Assembly (NCBI RefSeq): GCF_002238045.1
Contig: NZ_NBYO01000003.1
Location: forward strand, 62,001 to 126,000
Direction: 5' to 3'
Origin: Notoacmeibacter marinus
Lineage (GTDB): Bacteria; Pseudomonadota; Alphaproteobacteria; Rhizobiales; Rhizobiaceae
Length of the DNA stretch: 64,000 nucleotides
The notes beneath the pieces are model-generated. The model saw nothing but the letters and a program-made list of their open reading frames with translations. It searched no databases and was not told the DNA's origin. Both the position numbers and the translations under genes were made by a program. Numbering within the stretch: the stretch's first letter is position 1; the number at the start of each line of letters is the position of its first letter. Shown here piece by piece: positions 19,470-29,653 of this stretch.

Positions 19470-20303
19470 CTAACGTCCGCGCTTCTCATGCTCTTTCGCC
19501 GCCTTCCAGGCTGCTTCCATCTCATCCAGCGTTGCGTCCTTCAACGATGAGCCCGCGTTCCGCAATACCCGCTCGACGAAGGTCAGTCGCCTGATGAATT
19601 TGCGGTTCGTGCCGCGTAACGCTTCTTCCGCATCAACCTTAAGATGGCGGCCGAGATTGACGAGCGCGAAGATCACATCGCCAAGTTCGTCCTGCCTTTC
19701 GCCTGCATCACCGTTTTCGATCGCCGTGCGAAGTTCATCGATTTCTTCCTCGATCTTGTCGAGGACCTCGGCAACGTCCGGCCAGTCAAAGCCGAACGAG
19801 GCAGCGCGCTTCTGCAACTTTTCCGCGCGTATCAGCGCGGGAAGGGCGCTTGGAACCTCGCCGAGCGGACCGTTCGGCGCTTCCGTCGGCAAACCGGCCG
19901 CCAGCTTCGCTTGACGCTTTTCGGCGCGTTCTTCCGCCTTGATGGCATCCCATACGGCGTTCACCTCTTCCACCGGCCTCGGCCCGGCATCGCCGAACAC
20001 GTGGGGATGGCGACGGATCATTTTCCGGGACACCGTCTCGACGACATCTTCGAAGGCGAACGCACCAGCTTCTTTCGCCATCTGCGCATGATAGACAACC
20101 TGCAGAAGCAGATCGCCCAGTTCATCCTTCAAATCCACCATGTCGTCGCGTTCGATAGCGTCCGCGACCTCGTAGGCCTCCTCGATCGTGTAGGGCGCTA
20201 TGGACCGAAAGTTCTGCTGAACGTCCCAGGGGCAGCCGGTTTCCGGATCGCGCAGCCGCGCCATAATGGTTAGCAGGTCTTCGATGTCTTTGGTAGCGAT
20301 CAT
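19470..20303 (-). CDS. mazG: Nucleoside triphosphate pyrophosphohydrolase MazG
   Basis: The 277-residue protein hydrolyses NTPs to NMPs and pyrophosphate. Two MazG-like domains are visible: the first with DPETGCPWDVQQNFRSI, EEAYEVADAI and DELGDLLLQVVYHAQMA, the second with EIDELRTAI and ELGDVIFALVNLGRHL. The EExxE-ExxD magnesium-binding pattern is present in both. I chose ATG 20303 since the family starts just before the LLxxMxxLRDPxxGCPWD block; the open frame extends to 20423 but would cover the start of the divergent DUF423 gene. Confidence 0.94.
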   Translation of the reverse strand: MIATKDIEDLLTIMARLRDPETGCPWDVQQNFRSIAPYTIEEAYEVADAIERDDMVDLKDELGDLLLQVVYHAQMAKEAGAFAFEDVVETVSRKMIRRHPHVFGDAGPRPVEEVNAVWDAIKAEERAEKRQAKLAAGLPTEAPNGPLGEVPSALPALIRAEKLQKRAASFGFDWPDVAEVLDKIEEEIDELRTAIENGDAGERQDELGDVIFALVNLGRHLKVDAEEALRGTNRKFIRRLTFVERVLRNAGSSLKDATLDEMEAAWKAAKEHEKRGR

Positions 20304-20394
20304 GGCCCTGTCCGCTTTTCCGGTTCCGTAGAGGTAGCGTGAGGAAGGCTGACCGAAAGGCGTTTTCACGATAAAGCCTCTCCATCCACAGTTA

Positions 20395-20760
20395 ATGACA
20401 GGCAGAATCGTGACAGGCATCATTCTATCGATCGGCGGACTGTTCGGCCTTCTCGGCGTCGCCGCCGCAGCCTATTCCGCGCATGGGTCTGCCGACAGCC
20501 GGCTGACATCCGCGGTGGCGCTCATCCTGCTGGCGCACGCTCCGGCGCTGATCGCGCTCGCCGGCCATCTGCCACGCTCGAAGATCGTCGCGCTTGCCAT
20601 CGCTCTGATCGTGGTCGGCGCCACGCTCTTCTGCGGCGACGTGATGCTCAAGGCGCTCGGTCGGGACGGGCTATTCTGGCGCGCCGCGCCGACCGGCGGC
20701 CTTGCCCTAATGGCGGGATGGCTGGCGGTGATCGTCAGCGGCTTTGTGCAGCGGAGCTGA
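20395..20760 (+). CDS. DUF423-family small membrane protein
   Basis: The 121-residue protein has four hydrophobic helices and the DUF423 hallmarks: an early AYSAHG, LLAHAPALIALA in helix 2, FCGDVMLKALG, and AAPTGGLALMAGWLAV near the end. Function is unknown; the family is widespread in bacteria. It is divergent from mazG with about 90 bases between their starts and is followed by the amidohydrolase. Confidence 0.82.
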   Translation: MTGRIVTGIILSIGGLFGLLGVAAAAYSAHGSADSRLTSAVALILLAHAPALIALAGHLPRSKIVALAIALIVVGATLFCGDVMLKALGRDGLFWRAAPTGGLALMAGWLAVIVSGFVQRS

Positions 20761-20804
20761 TCTGATAGCGTCGGCACAAGAATAACAAGGGTTTGCACAC
20801 TTCC

Positions 20805-21974
20805 ATGGCTTTGACCGAAAACTTCGCCAGCCGGGCATCCGAGATCGCTGAATGGCGTCAGGATCTTCATGCACACCCCGAACTGCTGTTCGACGTGCAC
20901 CGAACGGCCGGTTTCGTGGCCGAGCGGCTCGGGGCTTTTGGCTGCGACGAGGTGGTGACGAGTATCGGACGGACGGGCGTGGTTGGGGTGATCCATGGGC
21001 GGAACGGCTCTGGCGGCCGGACGATCGGCCTTCGCGCGGATATGGATGCGCTGCCGATTACCGAGACGACCGGCGTATCCTGGGCCTCCCGCATCTCCGG
21101 AAAGATGCATGCCTGCGGCCATGACGGCCATACCGCCATGCTGCTCGGCGCGGCGCGCGAACTTTGCGATGGACGCAATTTCGCCGGCACTGTGGCGGTC
21201 ATCTTTCAGCCGGCTGAAGAAGGCGGGGCGGGCGGGCGCGTCATGGTCGAAGACGGTCTGATGGAGCGCTTTGGCATCGAGCAGGTCTTCGGCATGCACA
21301 ATCTGCCGGGTTTGCCAATCGGCCAATTCGGTATCCGAACCGGCGCCATCATGGCGTCCGCCGATTATCCGGACATCGAGATCGTGGGGAAGGGAGGCCA
21401 CGCCGCCATGCCCCACACGACCGCCGACCCCATGGTGGCCGCGGCGCAGATGATCCTGTCGATGCAGACGATCGTCTCGCGCAACACAGACCCTCTGGAG
21501 GCCAATGTCGTCTCGATGACCAAGCTGTCGGCGGACAGTTCGGCCTTCAACGTCATTCCCGAGCGCGTGCAATTGGGCGGCACGGTCCGTACGCTCTCAC
21601 CGGCCGTGCGCGACGACACCGAAGCCGCCATTCGTCGTGTCGTCGATGGCGTGGCCGCCGCGCATGGCGTTCAGGCGACATGCCGCTACCGGCGCGGCTA
21701 TCCGGTGACGGTGAACGAAGCCGGCGCCGTGGAAATCGCCATCGCCGCCGCCCGCAAGGTCGCCGGACACGAAGAGGTGATCACCGATCACCCGCCGATG
21801 ATGGGCGCGGAGGACTTCGCCTATATGCTGGAGGCACGGCCGGGCGCTTACATCTTCATCGGCAATGGCGACAGCGCGGGCCTGCACAATCCGAATTACG
21901 ACTTCAACGACGACGCCATCCCGCATGGCGTTCGCTATTGGGTGACGCTGGCCGAAACAGCGCTGGCGATCTAA
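20805..21974 (+). CDS. M20-family amidohydrolase (hippurate hydrolase-like)
   Basis: The 389-residue metallo-amidohydrolase has the di-zinc motifs of the M20D group: RADMDALPITE, MHACGHDGHTAMLLGAA, QPAEEGGAGG with the catalytic Glu, the His in FGMHNLPG, and GAEDFAYML near the C-terminus. Family members cleave N-acyl amino acids such as hippurate or N-acetylated amino acids; the substrate cannot be read. ATG 20805 is preferred; a TTG at 20793 in the same frame is the alternative. No signal peptide, so cytoplasmic. Confidence 0.9.
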   Translation: MALTENFASRASEIAEWRQDLHAHPELLFDVHRTAGFVAERLGAFGCDEVVTSIGRTGVVGVIHGRNGSGGRTIGLRADMDALPITETTGVSWASRISGKMHACGHDGHTAMLLGAARELCDGRNFAGTVAVIFQPAEEGGAGGRVMVEDGLMERFGIEQVFGMHNLPGLPIGQFGIRTGAIMASADYPDIEIVGKGGHAAMPHTTADPMVAAAQMILSMQTIVSRNTDPLEANVVSMTKLSADSSAFNVIPERVQLGGTVRTLSPAVRDDTEAAIRRVVDGVAAAHGVQATCRYRRGYPVTVNEAGAVEIAIAAARKVAGHEEVITDHPPMMGAEDFAYMLEARPGAYIFIGNGDSAGLHNPNYDFNDDAIPHGVRYWVTLAETALAI

Positions 21975-22310
21975 CCGGACAGCAAGCGCCTCTCATCGAA
22001 GCACGATTGATCGCGCCTTTATCCCAATGGCGATCAAAGCGGCGGCTCATTCAAGACATCTCGAACAACGCGTTTGGTGATGAGGGGCGCCACACTCCTT
22101 CCGGCATCGCATCTCCATTTAATTGGCATAATATTGGTTATGGAACTAAATGATCGACGCAAGTCGTTGGATGGGCACGGATTGTACCGTCACTTCGTCG
22201 ATGGTGGATCGGAACCAGGATCGAAAAGCCAATGATGGTGAAGCGATACGAGCCGATGCCCGTCCAGTTCACGCTGTCGGCATCGTCGTCCGGCAGTCGG
22301 GTCGAATGGC
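21975..22310 (+). other. Intergenic stretch without a recognisable gene
   Basis: These 336 bases lie between two convergent genes. They contain an AT-rich patch near 22117-22150 and a 66-codon open frame (22150-22350) that runs into the downstream gene on the opposite strand and shows no family features. I see no terminator hairpin with a T-run and no RNA gene. Confidence 0.6.
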
Positions 22311-23123
22311 TCAGTCGGTTAGCGGCAGTTCGACGACGAGCCCGTCATAGCCAGGTTCGACATGGTCCGGCGTCTCGGCCATCACCGTGTCGTAATCGAG
22401 CGGCGTGTGCATATGGGTCAGCACGGCGCGTTTCGGCTTCAGGCGATCGACCCATTCCACCGCCTGCTCCAGGCTGAAATGGCTTGGATGCCGGCGATAT
22501 TGGAGCGCGTCGATCACTAGCAGGTCGAGGCCGTGCAACTGCGCGACGCTTTCCTCCGGCCAGGCCGACACATCCGTGCAATAGGCCATGGGCCCGATGC
22601 GAAAGCCGAGAGAATGGATCGAGCCGTGTTCCTGATAGAGAGGCAGAAACGGGATCGGGCCGCCATCGCCCTCGATGGTGAAGTGCCGTCCCGGCGCGAT
22701 CTCGTTGCGTCGCAGAATGGGCGGATAAGCCGATCCCGGCGGCGTCTCATAGACATATTGGAAGCCATCGAAGATGCGCGCGAAGGTTGCATTGTCGGCA
22801 TAGCTCTCGATCAATGCACCCTGCGTCAGCCAGTATCCGCGCAGATCGTCGATGCCGTGCAGATGGTCGGCATGGGCGTGGGTATAGACCACGCCGTGCA
22901 GCTCCGTGACGCCAGCCGCGATCATCTGCTGGCGGAAATCGGGACCCGTATCGATCACGACCGTGGTCGTCTGTCCGTCATCGGCGATGCGCTGGATGAG
23001 CGCCGCGGCCCGCAACCGGCGGTTCTTCGGCTGGTTCGGATCGCATTTTCCCCAGTCGCCATTCAGGCGTGGCACGCCGGGCGATGAGGCGCATCCAAGC
23101 ATCGTGAACCGCAGTGTCGCCAT
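22311..23123 (-). CDS. MBL-fold metallohydrolase (PhnP-like phosphodiesterase family)
   Basis: The 270-residue protein has the metallo-beta-lactamase motif THAHADHLHGIDDLR near residue 80, an upstream DTGPDFRQQM, and later His/Asp ligands in YCTDVSAWPEES and LTHMHTPLDYD. The N-terminal LGCASSPGVPRLNGDWGKCDP with Cys residues resembles the PhnP/cyclic-phosphodiesterase group. No phosphonate genes are nearby, so a phn role is not supported. It ends the rlpA-to-MBL minus-strand run, 4 bases after tatD, as is common in Rhizobiales. Confidence 0.88.
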   Translation of the reverse strand: MATLRFTMLGCASSPGVPRLNGDWGKCDPNQPKNRRLRAAALIQRIADDGQTTTVVIDTGPDFRQQMIAAGVTELHGVVYTHAHADHLHGIDDLRGYWLTQGALIESYADNATFARIFDGFQYVYETPPGSAYPPILRRNEIAPGRHFTIEGDGGPIPFLPLYQEHGSIHSLGFRIGPMAYCTDVSAWPEESVAQLHGLDLLVIDALQYRRHPSHFSLEQAVEWVDRLKPKRAVLTHMHTPLDYDTVMAETPDHVEPGYDGLVVELPLTD

Positions 23124-23127
23124 GAGA

Positions 23128-23931
23128 TCAGACGGCCTCCGGCAATGGCGGCATCTTACTGAAGCAGCGCAGACAGTTCTGCGTCGTCATCTCCGCCATC
23201 CGCTCCGGATCGACGCTATGGCACTCGGCCAGAACCCGATTGGTTTCAGCGACATAGGACGGCTCATTGGTCTGCCCGCGCCAGGGTTGCGGCGCAAGAT
23301 AGGGTGCGTCGGTCTCGACGAGCAGCCGGTCCGGGGGCAGATCCGCCGCGATGGATCGCAACTCGTCGGATCGCTTGAACGTCAGAATACCGGAGAAGGA
23401 TACATAGCCGCCCAGTTCGATAGCGGTTTCGGCCAAGGGGCGACCGGCTGAGAAGCAGTGCATGATGAAGGGGAAGGGCCCCTTCCCGCTTTCTTCGCGA
23501 AGGATCGCGGCAATATCGTCATCGGCATCGCGGGCATGAATGACGAGTGGCAGACCGCTCTGCCGGGCGGCGTCGATATGGATGCGGAAGCCGCGTTCCT
23601 GATCGTCGCGCGGCGCATTGTCGTAGAAGTAATCGAGGCCCGCTTCGCCAATCGCGACGCATTTCTCATGCGCCGCATGTCGCAGAAGATCGTCGACCGT
23701 GATGTCGGTTTCCTCCGCCGCCTGGTGCGGATGGGTGCCGACGGAAAAATAGATCTCGCGATGAGCCTCGGCCATGGCGCGTAGCGTATCGATACGCCGA
23801 ACACGGGTGCAGATGGTTACCATCCGCCGAACGCCGGCGTCTTCGGCTCGCGACAGAACGCCCGCGAAGTCGTCCTGGAACTGCGGGAAATCCAGATGGC
23901 AATGGCTGTCGATCAACGTCACCGGGCTCAC
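23128..23931 (-). CDS. tatD: TatD-family metal-dependent hydrolase/DNase
   Basis: The 267-residue TIM-barrel hydrolase opens with [12 protein letters not shown] (metal-binding HxH), has [21 protein letters not shown] and [15 protein letters not shown], and ends with [17 protein letters not shown]. Family members are 3'-5' DNases or D-tyrosyl-tRNA-type hydrolases acting in repair or quality control. Start overlaps the metG stop by 4 bases. Confidence 0.93.
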   Translation of the reverse strand: MSPVTLIDSHCHLDFPQFQDDFAGVLSRAEDAGVRRMVTICTRVRRIDTLRAMAEAHREIYFSVGTHPHQAAEETDITVDDLLRHAAHEKCVAIGEAGLDYFYDNAPRDDQERGFRIHIDAARQSGLPLVIHARDADDDIAAILREESGKGPFPFIMHCFSAGRPLAETAIELGGYVSFSGILTFKRSDELRSIAADLPPDRLLVETDAPYLAPQPWRGQTNEPSYVAETNRVLAECHSVDPERMAEMTTQNCLRCFSKMPPLPEAV

Positions 23932-25490
23932 GCCCCCTTCCCTGCCGCTTCATCCTGTTCGACGAAACGCGGGAAGACGCCCTGCGGTTTCGGCAGCGGT
24001 ACGCCGGCCTTCAGTTCATAGGCGACATCGACATGGGCGAAGTCGCGTTCAGTCTCGGGCACGGCCAGAAGATCGAGCAGCTTGCCGGCGGCCTCCGGGA
24101 TGACGGGCTGGGCCAAGATTGCCAGAATGCGCAGCGTCTCGGCGGTCGTCCAGAGCACCGTCGCCATGCGGTCGGGGTCGGTCTTCCTCAGCGCCCAGGG
24201 TTCCTGGCCGGCGAAGTAGCGGTTGGCTTCGGAGACCGCGCCGAAAATCGTACCGAGCGCGGCATGTATCCGCTGATGCGCCATCGCCTCACGCGCTTCC
24301 CTCAACGCCCCCCTCGCCTGCTCCAGCATGGCCGTGTCGGCTGCGGTGAGTTCGCCGCGCTTCGGCACCGCGGCGTCGCAATTCTTGCCGATCATGGAGA
24401 GCGAACGCTGGGCGAGATTGCCCAGATCGTTGGCGAGATCGGCATTGATCCGCGCCACGATGGCCTCGTGGCTGTAGGAGCCGTCCTGACCGAACACGGT
24501 TTCGCGCATCAGGAAGTAGCGCAGCTGATCGCGGCCATAGGCTTCGACGAGGTTGAATGGGTCGACGACATTGCCGACGCTCTTGCTCATCTTCTCGCCC
24601 TTGTTGAGCAGGAAGCCGTGGGCGAAGACGCGTTGCGGCAGCGGAACGCCGGCGCTCATCAGAAAAGCGGGCCAGTAGACCGCATGAAAGCGGATGATGT
24701 CCTTGCCGATAATATGGACATCGGCCGGCCAGAACGGCCAGTTCTCATCCGTTTCGTCCGGATAGCCGGCAGCGGTGAGATAGTTGGTGAGCGCGTCCAC
24801 CCAGACATACATCACATGGTCCGGATTGCCGGGCACCGGCACGCCCCAGTCGAAGGTCGTGCGGCTGATCGACAGATCCTTCAGACCGCCCTTGACGAAG
24901 CTGACGACCTCGTTGCGCCGTTCGGCCGGACCGATGAAATCCGGGTTGTCGCGGTAATGCTCCAGCAGCTTGTCCCCATAAGCCGACAGGCGGAAATAAT
25001 AGCTCTCCTCCTCGACCCATTCGACAGGCGAGCCGAGCGGTTCGCGGCGGACACCGTCTTCGCCCAGAGTGGTTTCCTTTTCGTCGAAGAAAGCCTCCTG
25101 GCGAACCGAATACCAGCCGCCATAGGTATCGAGATAGATATCGCCATTGTCTTCCATCCTGCGCCAAAGCGCCTGGCAGGCCTCGCGATGGCGGTCTTCG
25201 GTCGTGCGGATAAAATCGTCGTTCGAACAACCGAGCATCTCGACCATACGTCGGAAGACCGCCGAATTCCTGTCGGCCAGTTCGATCGGTTCGATCCCCT
25301 CGCCTTCAGCCGTTTGCTGCATCTTCTGGCCGTGCTCGTCGGTTCCCGTCAGAAACATGACCTTTTTGCCGTCGAGACGCTGGAAGCGCGCCAGAACGTC
25401 CGTCGCAACGGCGGTGTAGGCATGGCCAATATGGGGAACGCCGTTCGGGTAAAAGATCGGCGTGGTTATGTAGAAGCGATCGTCGCTCAT
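23928..25490 (-). CDS. metG: Methionyl-tRNA synthetase
   Basis: The 520-residue class I synthetase charges tRNA-Met. The HIGH motif is HIGH in [18 protein letters not shown] near residue 18, and the KMSKS loop reads [13 protein letters not shown] near 300. The knuckle insert lacks a complete four-cysteine zinc set, and there is no C-terminal EMAP/tRNA-binding domain, both usual for the short alphaproteobacterial type. It lies downstream of holB with a 93-base gap. Confidence 0.96.
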   Translation of the reverse strand: MSDDRFYITTPIFYPNGVPHIGHAYTAVATDVLARFQRLDGKKVMFLTGTDEHGQKMQQTAEGEGIEPIELADRNSAVFRRMVEMLGCSNDDFIRTTEDRHREACQALWRRMEDNGDIYLDTYGGWYSVRQEAFFDEKETTLGEDGVRREPLGSPVEWVEEESYYFRLSAYGDKLLEHYRDNPDFIGPAERRNEVVSFVKGGLKDLSISRTTFDWGVPVPGNPDHVMYVWVDALTNYLTAAGYPDETDENWPFWPADVHIIGKDIIRFHAVYWPAFLMSAGVPLPQRVFAHGFLLNKGEKMSKSVGNVVDPFNLVEAYGRDQLRYFLMRETVFGQDGSYSHEAIVARINADLANDLGNLAQRSLSMIGKNCDAAVPKRGELTAADTAMLEQARGALREAREAMAHQRIHAALGTIFGAVSEANRYFAGQEPWALRKTDPDRMATVLWTTAETLRILAILAQPVIPEAAGKLLDLLAVPETERDFAHVDVAYELKAGVPLPKPQGVFPRFVEQDEAAGKGA

Positions 25491-25583
25491 GGTCTCTCTC
25501 GGTTCCGGAGCCGGTTTTCGGCTCGGCGTTCAGATAAAGCAAGGCTTGCCTGCTGGAAAGGCTTACTATGGCTTGAATATTGG

Positions 25584-26645
25584 TCAGTCGCGGTGCAGCA
25601 ACTCGTGCAGATCGCGTAACGTTTTCACCACGTGATGTCGCCGGTCGAGATTGTAGGTGCGCACGGCCTCGACTGCCTCGTTGAACTCTGCGTGATAGAG
25701 GGAAAGACGATTGGCGCGACCTCCCAGCCCTGCCACGGCTTGGTCGCGGGCCATCTGCGTCAGCCTGTCGTCGACATGTCGGTTGAACTGGTCGAAAGCA
25801 TCATTGCTGCCGCGTCCGCCTACCGAAGCGGCAGCGGCCTTTGCGGTCTGCAAATCGAACGATCCGCCGTTCAGGATGCCATCGACCGCTTCTGCGATTT
25901 CCAGCCCCCCAAAGGCCAGCAGAAGAATGGCGCGCCGAACGCTTCCTTCCGCCATCGCGCCAATTCGGCCCATATCGCCGTCCGGCGGTCCGGCAACATC
26001 GAGCCGATCCAGAACGACCTGCATATCGCCGGACCGAAGCGACGAAAGTCTCAGCATCTGGCAGCGAGACCGAATGGTCGGCAGCAGCCGTCCCGGCGCA
26101 TGGCTGATCAAGAGGAACAGGGTGTTTTTGGGTGGCTCTTCCAGCACCTTCAACAGCGCGTTGGCTGCATGAGTGTTCATATCCTCCGCCGGATCGACGA
26201 TCACGATCCTGTAGCCGCCATCGCCGCTGGTGTGCCCTAGAAACCGGCCGATGGCACGCACTTCCTCGGCGGTGATGCGGGTGCGGAACGTCTTCGATTT
26301 GGTGTTGAACGGTCGGCGAATGTGCAGAAGGTCGGGATGGGCGCCGCTCGCCACCTGACGGTAGAGATTCTCCGGCACGGCAAAGTCCGGCCCACTTGTC
26401 GGCGCCTCGGCTTGCGAAGGATGCATGAGAAGATAGCGCGCGAACTGGAAGGCCAGGGTCGCCTTTCCGATTCCTGATGGACCCGTCAGAATGAGACCCT
26501 GCGGCAGACGGTCTATCTGGTAGCCGCTCTCCAACTGGCTCCACGGCGCATCGTGGCCGACAGGCGCGCCGGACATTTGCGGCGGCACAATGCCTTCCAG
26601 ATCGTCATGAGCCGGACGCACCAGGTCTTCATCGAGCACGGCCAT
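25584..26645 (-). CDS. holB: DNA polymerase III delta' subunit
   Basis: The 353-residue clamp-loader subunit has an AAA+ core: LILTGPSGIGKATLAFQFA (degenerate P-loop), VIVDPAEDMNTHAANALLKVLEEPP and the sensor region LLPTIRSRCQML. In the clamp loader it helps load the beta clamp onto DNA. The start overlaps the tmk stop by one base (TAATG), as in other alphaproteobacterial tmk-holB pairs. Confidence 0.93.
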   Translation of the reverse strand: MAVLDEDLVRPAHDDLEGIVPPQMSGAPVGHDAPWSQLESGYQIDRLPQGLILTGPSGIGKATLAFQFARYLLMHPSQAEAPTSGPDFAVPENLYRQVASGAHPDLLHIRRPFNTKSKTFRTRITAEEVRAIGRFLGHTSGDGGYRIVIVDPAEDMNTHAANALLKVLEEPPKNTLFLLISHAPGRLLPTIRSRCQMLRLSSLRSGDMQVVLDRLDVAGPPDGDMGRIGAMAEGSVRRAILLLAFGGLEIAEAVDGILNGGSFDLQTAKAAAASVGGRGSNDAFDQFNRHVDDRLTQMARDQAVAGLGGRANRLSLYHAEFNEAVEAVRTYNLDRRHHVVKTLRDLHELLHRD

Positions 26646-27310
26646 TACGATGACCGTTTCCCGACAGGCGGCAGATCGATTCCCAGCCGCTTCGTCACGA
26701 TAGCTGTCACGGCTGCCTCAACGGCATCGACCGGCAGCGATGCGTCGATCACGGCAAAGCGATCGGGCTCATTGCCCGCCATTTGAAGAAAGGCCTGCCG
26801 CCGCTGTTCGTGTTCGGGCATGCGGTCCGCCTCGAAACGGTCCGGCTCGTCCGTTTGCCGCCGGGCGTCGGCACGTTTCATGCCCTCTTCGACGTCAATA
26901 TCGAGCAGTAGCGTGAGGTGCGGTTTCAGATCGCCCAGCGCCAGCTCTTCCAGAAGATGCAGATGCTCGGCGGAGACCCCTGCCCCACCCTGATAGGCGC
27001 GCGTGGAATCGATGAAGCGGTCGCATAGCACATCCTGTCCCTGCCGAAGCGCCGGTTTGATCAGCTGGCTGACATGATCGGCTCGGGCGCTGGCAAACAG
27101 GCAGGCTTCGGCAAGCGGCCCAAGCGCCTTGGCTTCGCCCGACAGAAGCGCCGTGCGAAGCGCTTCAGCCGCGGGCGTGCCGCCGGGCTCGCGCGTAACG
27201 CGCACGCTGCGACCGGCGCGCTGCATGGTTTTGGCGAGGCGGCGCAATTGCGTGCTCTTGCCCGAGCCCTCACCGCCTTCGAAGGTTAGGAAAACGCCTC
27301 TATGCTCCAT
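26645..27310 (-). CDS. tmk: Thymidylate kinase
   Basis: The 221-residue kinase phosphorylates dTMP. The P-loop TFEGGEGSGKSTQ sits near residues 8-20, the DR(F/Y) motif in LCDRFIDSTRAYQGGAG near 95-110, and the lid in KRADARRQTDEPDRFE. It is coupled to holB by the TAATG overlap; dac lies 69 bases upstream. Confidence 0.95.
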   Translation of the reverse strand: MEHRGVFLTFEGGEGSGKSTQLRRLAKTMQRAGRSVRVTREPGGTPAAEALRTALLSGEAKALGPLAEACLFASARADHVSQLIKPALRQGQDVLCDRFIDSTRAYQGGAGVSAEHLHLLEELALGDLKPHLTLLLDIDVEEGMKRADARRQTDEPDRFEADRMPEHEQRRQAFLQMAGNEPDRFAVIDASLPVDAVEAAVTAIVTKRLGIDLPPVGKRSS

Positions 27311-27379
27311 GGTTCTGGCTTAGTGCGCCGTGTGCGCCGATGGCAATGGCCAAGCTGCAATCGCTTGAAGAATTGTCGG

Positions 27380-28567
27380 TCAGGATGCGGTTGTCCAAGG
27401 CAGTTCCACATTGCGAAGCCATCCGAAGGCCAGTTCACTGAGAGCATCGGCCGCGCGGGTGAAGAGTCCCTTGCTCGGCACATCGTCCGCGGCCAGAAGC
27501 GGCACGCTCACCGTTTCGCTACCGTTCACACGAACGATCAGTTTGGCGATCTCTTCTCCCCGCTGAACTGGCGCTGCGATCGGTCCCGAATACATGACCT
27601 GCGCGTCCACGCCAGCTCCGTCAACCGGTATCAGCGGCCGAAAGGTCTCCGCCAGCAAAAGCGCAACCTTTTCCTTAGTGCCGCCGAAGACGGGCACGGT
27701 TTCCACAAGCTCCCCCGCCCGATAAAGCGGCTTGCGCGCGAAGCCGTCCAACGCCCAGTCGAGCAGTTTGCGTGTCTCCTGAAATCTCTCGTCGCGGCTG
27801 GTCAGTCCGCCCATGGCCAGAAAGACGCGCCGGTCGCCCTTCGCCTTCGTAGCGACGACACCGAAACCGAGCGATTCGTTCTGGCCCGTCTTCAGACCGT
27901 CGCCGCCGATTCGCGGCGAGAGCGCCGGATTGCGATTGCGCTGAAACACCTTGTTCCATTCGAAGGCCGGCTCGGCAAAAATCGGCCAGTAATCCGGATA
28001 GGTGCGGTGAATGTGTCGCCCTAGCGTCACCAGATCGGCCATCGAGACGAGTTGGTCCGGATGGCTCAGCCCCGATGGGTTGTGAAAGGTCGTGTCGGTC
28101 AATCCAAGTTCGGCCGCGCGGCTGTTCATGCGCTCGGCAAACTGCTCTTCGGAGCCTGCCAAATTTTCGGCGATGGTGATGGCGGCGTCATTGCCGCTCT
28201 GCACCACAATGCCGCGAAGCAGGTCGATGACCGGCACCTCTTCCTTCGGCTTGAGGAACATGGCGACCGAGCCGCTGGGCGCGCCGCCGGTCCGCCAGGC
28301 ATGTTCGGATACGGTGAAGACGGTATCTTCGCGAACCGTGCCCGCAGAGAGTTCCGACAACAGAATTTCCGCCGTCATGAGCTTGGTCAGCGAGGCCGGC
28401 TCGACCTTCTGGTGAATATTGCGCGCCAACAGCACCGTACCATCGGCCTCGTCGACCAGAAGAACCTGTTTGGCGGCCGTTTCGATAGGCGCCGCAGCGG
28501 CCGTCAGATTCAATGAGAGAAGAATCATAGCCAGGAGCGACCCGGCAAGAGGCAGACGGCTCATCAC
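27380..28567 (-). CDS. D-alanyl-D-alanine carboxypeptidase (PBP5/6 family)
   Basis: The 395-residue penicillin-binding protein has a signal peptide (about 1-26, LLAMILLSLNLTAAAA), then the catalytic S59-L-T-K62, S124-G-N and K226-T-G motifs of peptidase family S11, and a C-terminal PBP5 domain (FRPLIPVDGAGVDAQVMYSG). It trims the terminal D-Ala from peptidoglycan stem peptides in the periplasm. The start overlaps the rlpA stop by 4 bases, coupling two cell-wall genes. Confidence 0.94.
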   Translation of the reverse strand: MMSRLPLAGSLLAMILLSLNLTAAAAPIETAAKQVLLVDEADGTVLLARNIHQKVEPASLTKLMTAEILLSELSAGTVREDTVFTVSEHAWRTGGAPSGSVAMFLKPKEEVPVIDLLRGIVVQSGNDAAITIAENLAGSEEQFAERMNSRAAELGLTDTTFHNPSGLSHPDQLVSMADLVTLGRHIHRTYPDYWPIFAEPAFEWNKVFQRNRNPALSPRIGGDGLKTGQNESLGFGVVATKAKGDRRVFLAMGGLTSRDERFQETRKLLDWALDGFARKPLYRAGELVETVPVFGGTKEKVALLLAETFRPLIPVDGAGVDAQVMYSGPIAAPVQRGEEIAKLIVRVNGSETVSVPLLAADDVPSKGLFTRAADALSELAFGWLRNVELPWTTAS

Positions 28568-29568
28568 TCAGGAGATGCTGTTGTCAGAATGCGGTCGAAC
28601 GCGACCGGCCGGGCCAGGGGCCTGGCAGCATAGCCGAGGGGATGGGCCACAGCTTCACGCCCAAATCGCTCGCGTTGGACCTCAGTCGAAAGATCCCTTG
28701 CATCGATCTGGTCACCCTCCCTGCGTTTGGGAACCCCCGGCAGGAGTTTAGCGGCACTTTTCTGAAGGCTGGCAACGCCGTTGCCAACGGCCTCGACCCC
28801 ATCCCTGATCTGACCGGCCATAGCCACCGCCATCGCCGCTCCGGGTAATTGGGCAGGCGCATCTGCGTCTTCGCTGTAGCTTGCCAGCAATTTGCCCTTA
28901 TCGGAGCCTTCGAGCGGCGCTTTGCCAAGATATTCCAGCTTGATTTGCGTGTGACCGGCGCGATGAAAGCCGAGCATCGTGGCCGCTTTCTTGGACAGAT
29001 CCGCGACGCGGTCATGGGCATAGGGGCCACGATCATTGATGCGTACGACGACCGACCGACCATTCTTCATATTCGTCACGCGCGCATAGCTCGGCAGCGG
29101 CAATGTGGTATGAGCTGCTGTCAGCGCATCCTGATCGAAGATCTCGCCATTGGCCGTCATGCGTCCGTGAAAACCCGGCCCGTACCAGGATGCGCGCCCC
29201 ATACGGGAATAGCCAGGTTCATCCTTCGGCACGTAAAGGCGGCCCCTGATCTTGTATGGCTTGCCGATCTTGTAGCTGCCGCCGCCCCGGCGAAGGCGCG
29301 TCCGCGGCTCGGTAGCCGATGCGACCGATGCGCCCACCGCGTTTTCGAGCGCTTTGGTCGAACCGCTTTTTCCTTCTTCCACAAGGGCCAGCTTCTCACC
29401 GGCGACCGACTTTTTCGGATCGGACGATTGGCCTTGCTCCGATGTGGCAAGCGTATCGGGTGACGCCATCGACTTGGACGCCTGTTGATTGGAGGTGGTG
29501 CAGGCCGTCAGAAGACCGCTGGCCAAAATGAGGGCCGTAGCCGTACCGCAGCCAAACAGGCGATTCAT
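28564..29568 (-). CDS. rlpA: Septal ring lytic transglycosylase RlpA-family lipoprotein
   Basis: The 334-residue protein has a lipoprotein signal with lipobox LTAC (Cys near residue 22), a low-complexity linker, and a double-psi beta-barrel domain near 115-215 with GRASWYGPGFHGRMTANGE and VRINDRGPYAHDRVADLS; the catalytic Asp of the DPBB is in NDRGP. The C-terminus after about 220 is a variable tail without a SPOR domain that I can recognise. RlpA cleaves naked glycan at septa. It is the most upstream gene of the minus-strand run ending at 22.3 kb. Confidence 0.9.
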   Translation of the reverse strand: MNRLFGCGTATALILASGLLTACTTSNQQASKSMASPDTLATSEQGQSSDPKKSVAGEKLALVEEGKSGSTKALENAVGASVASATEPRTRLRRGGGSYKIGKPYKIRGRLYVPKDEPGYSRMGRASWYGPGFHGRMTANGEIFDQDALTAAHTTLPLPSYARVTNMKNGRSVVVRINDRGPYAHDRVADLSKKAATMLGFHRAGHTQIKLEYLGKAPLEGSDKGKLLASYSEDADAPAQLPGAAMAVAMAGQIRDGVEAVGNGVASLQKSAAKLLPGVPKRREGDQIDARDLSTEVQRERFGREAVAHPLGYAARPLARPVAFDRILTTASPE

Positions 29569-29653
29569 GAAGGGCCCCTTGCGCTCGACGTCGGCAGTCG
29601 TGCCGACGCATGCCTCTTATCCGTTCATCCCGTGTGCCGCCAGAATGCGGCGC

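Noticed and set aside
22150-22350. 66-codon open frame between convergent genes
   Set aside because: Runs into the metallohydrolase gene on the opposite strand and has no family features.
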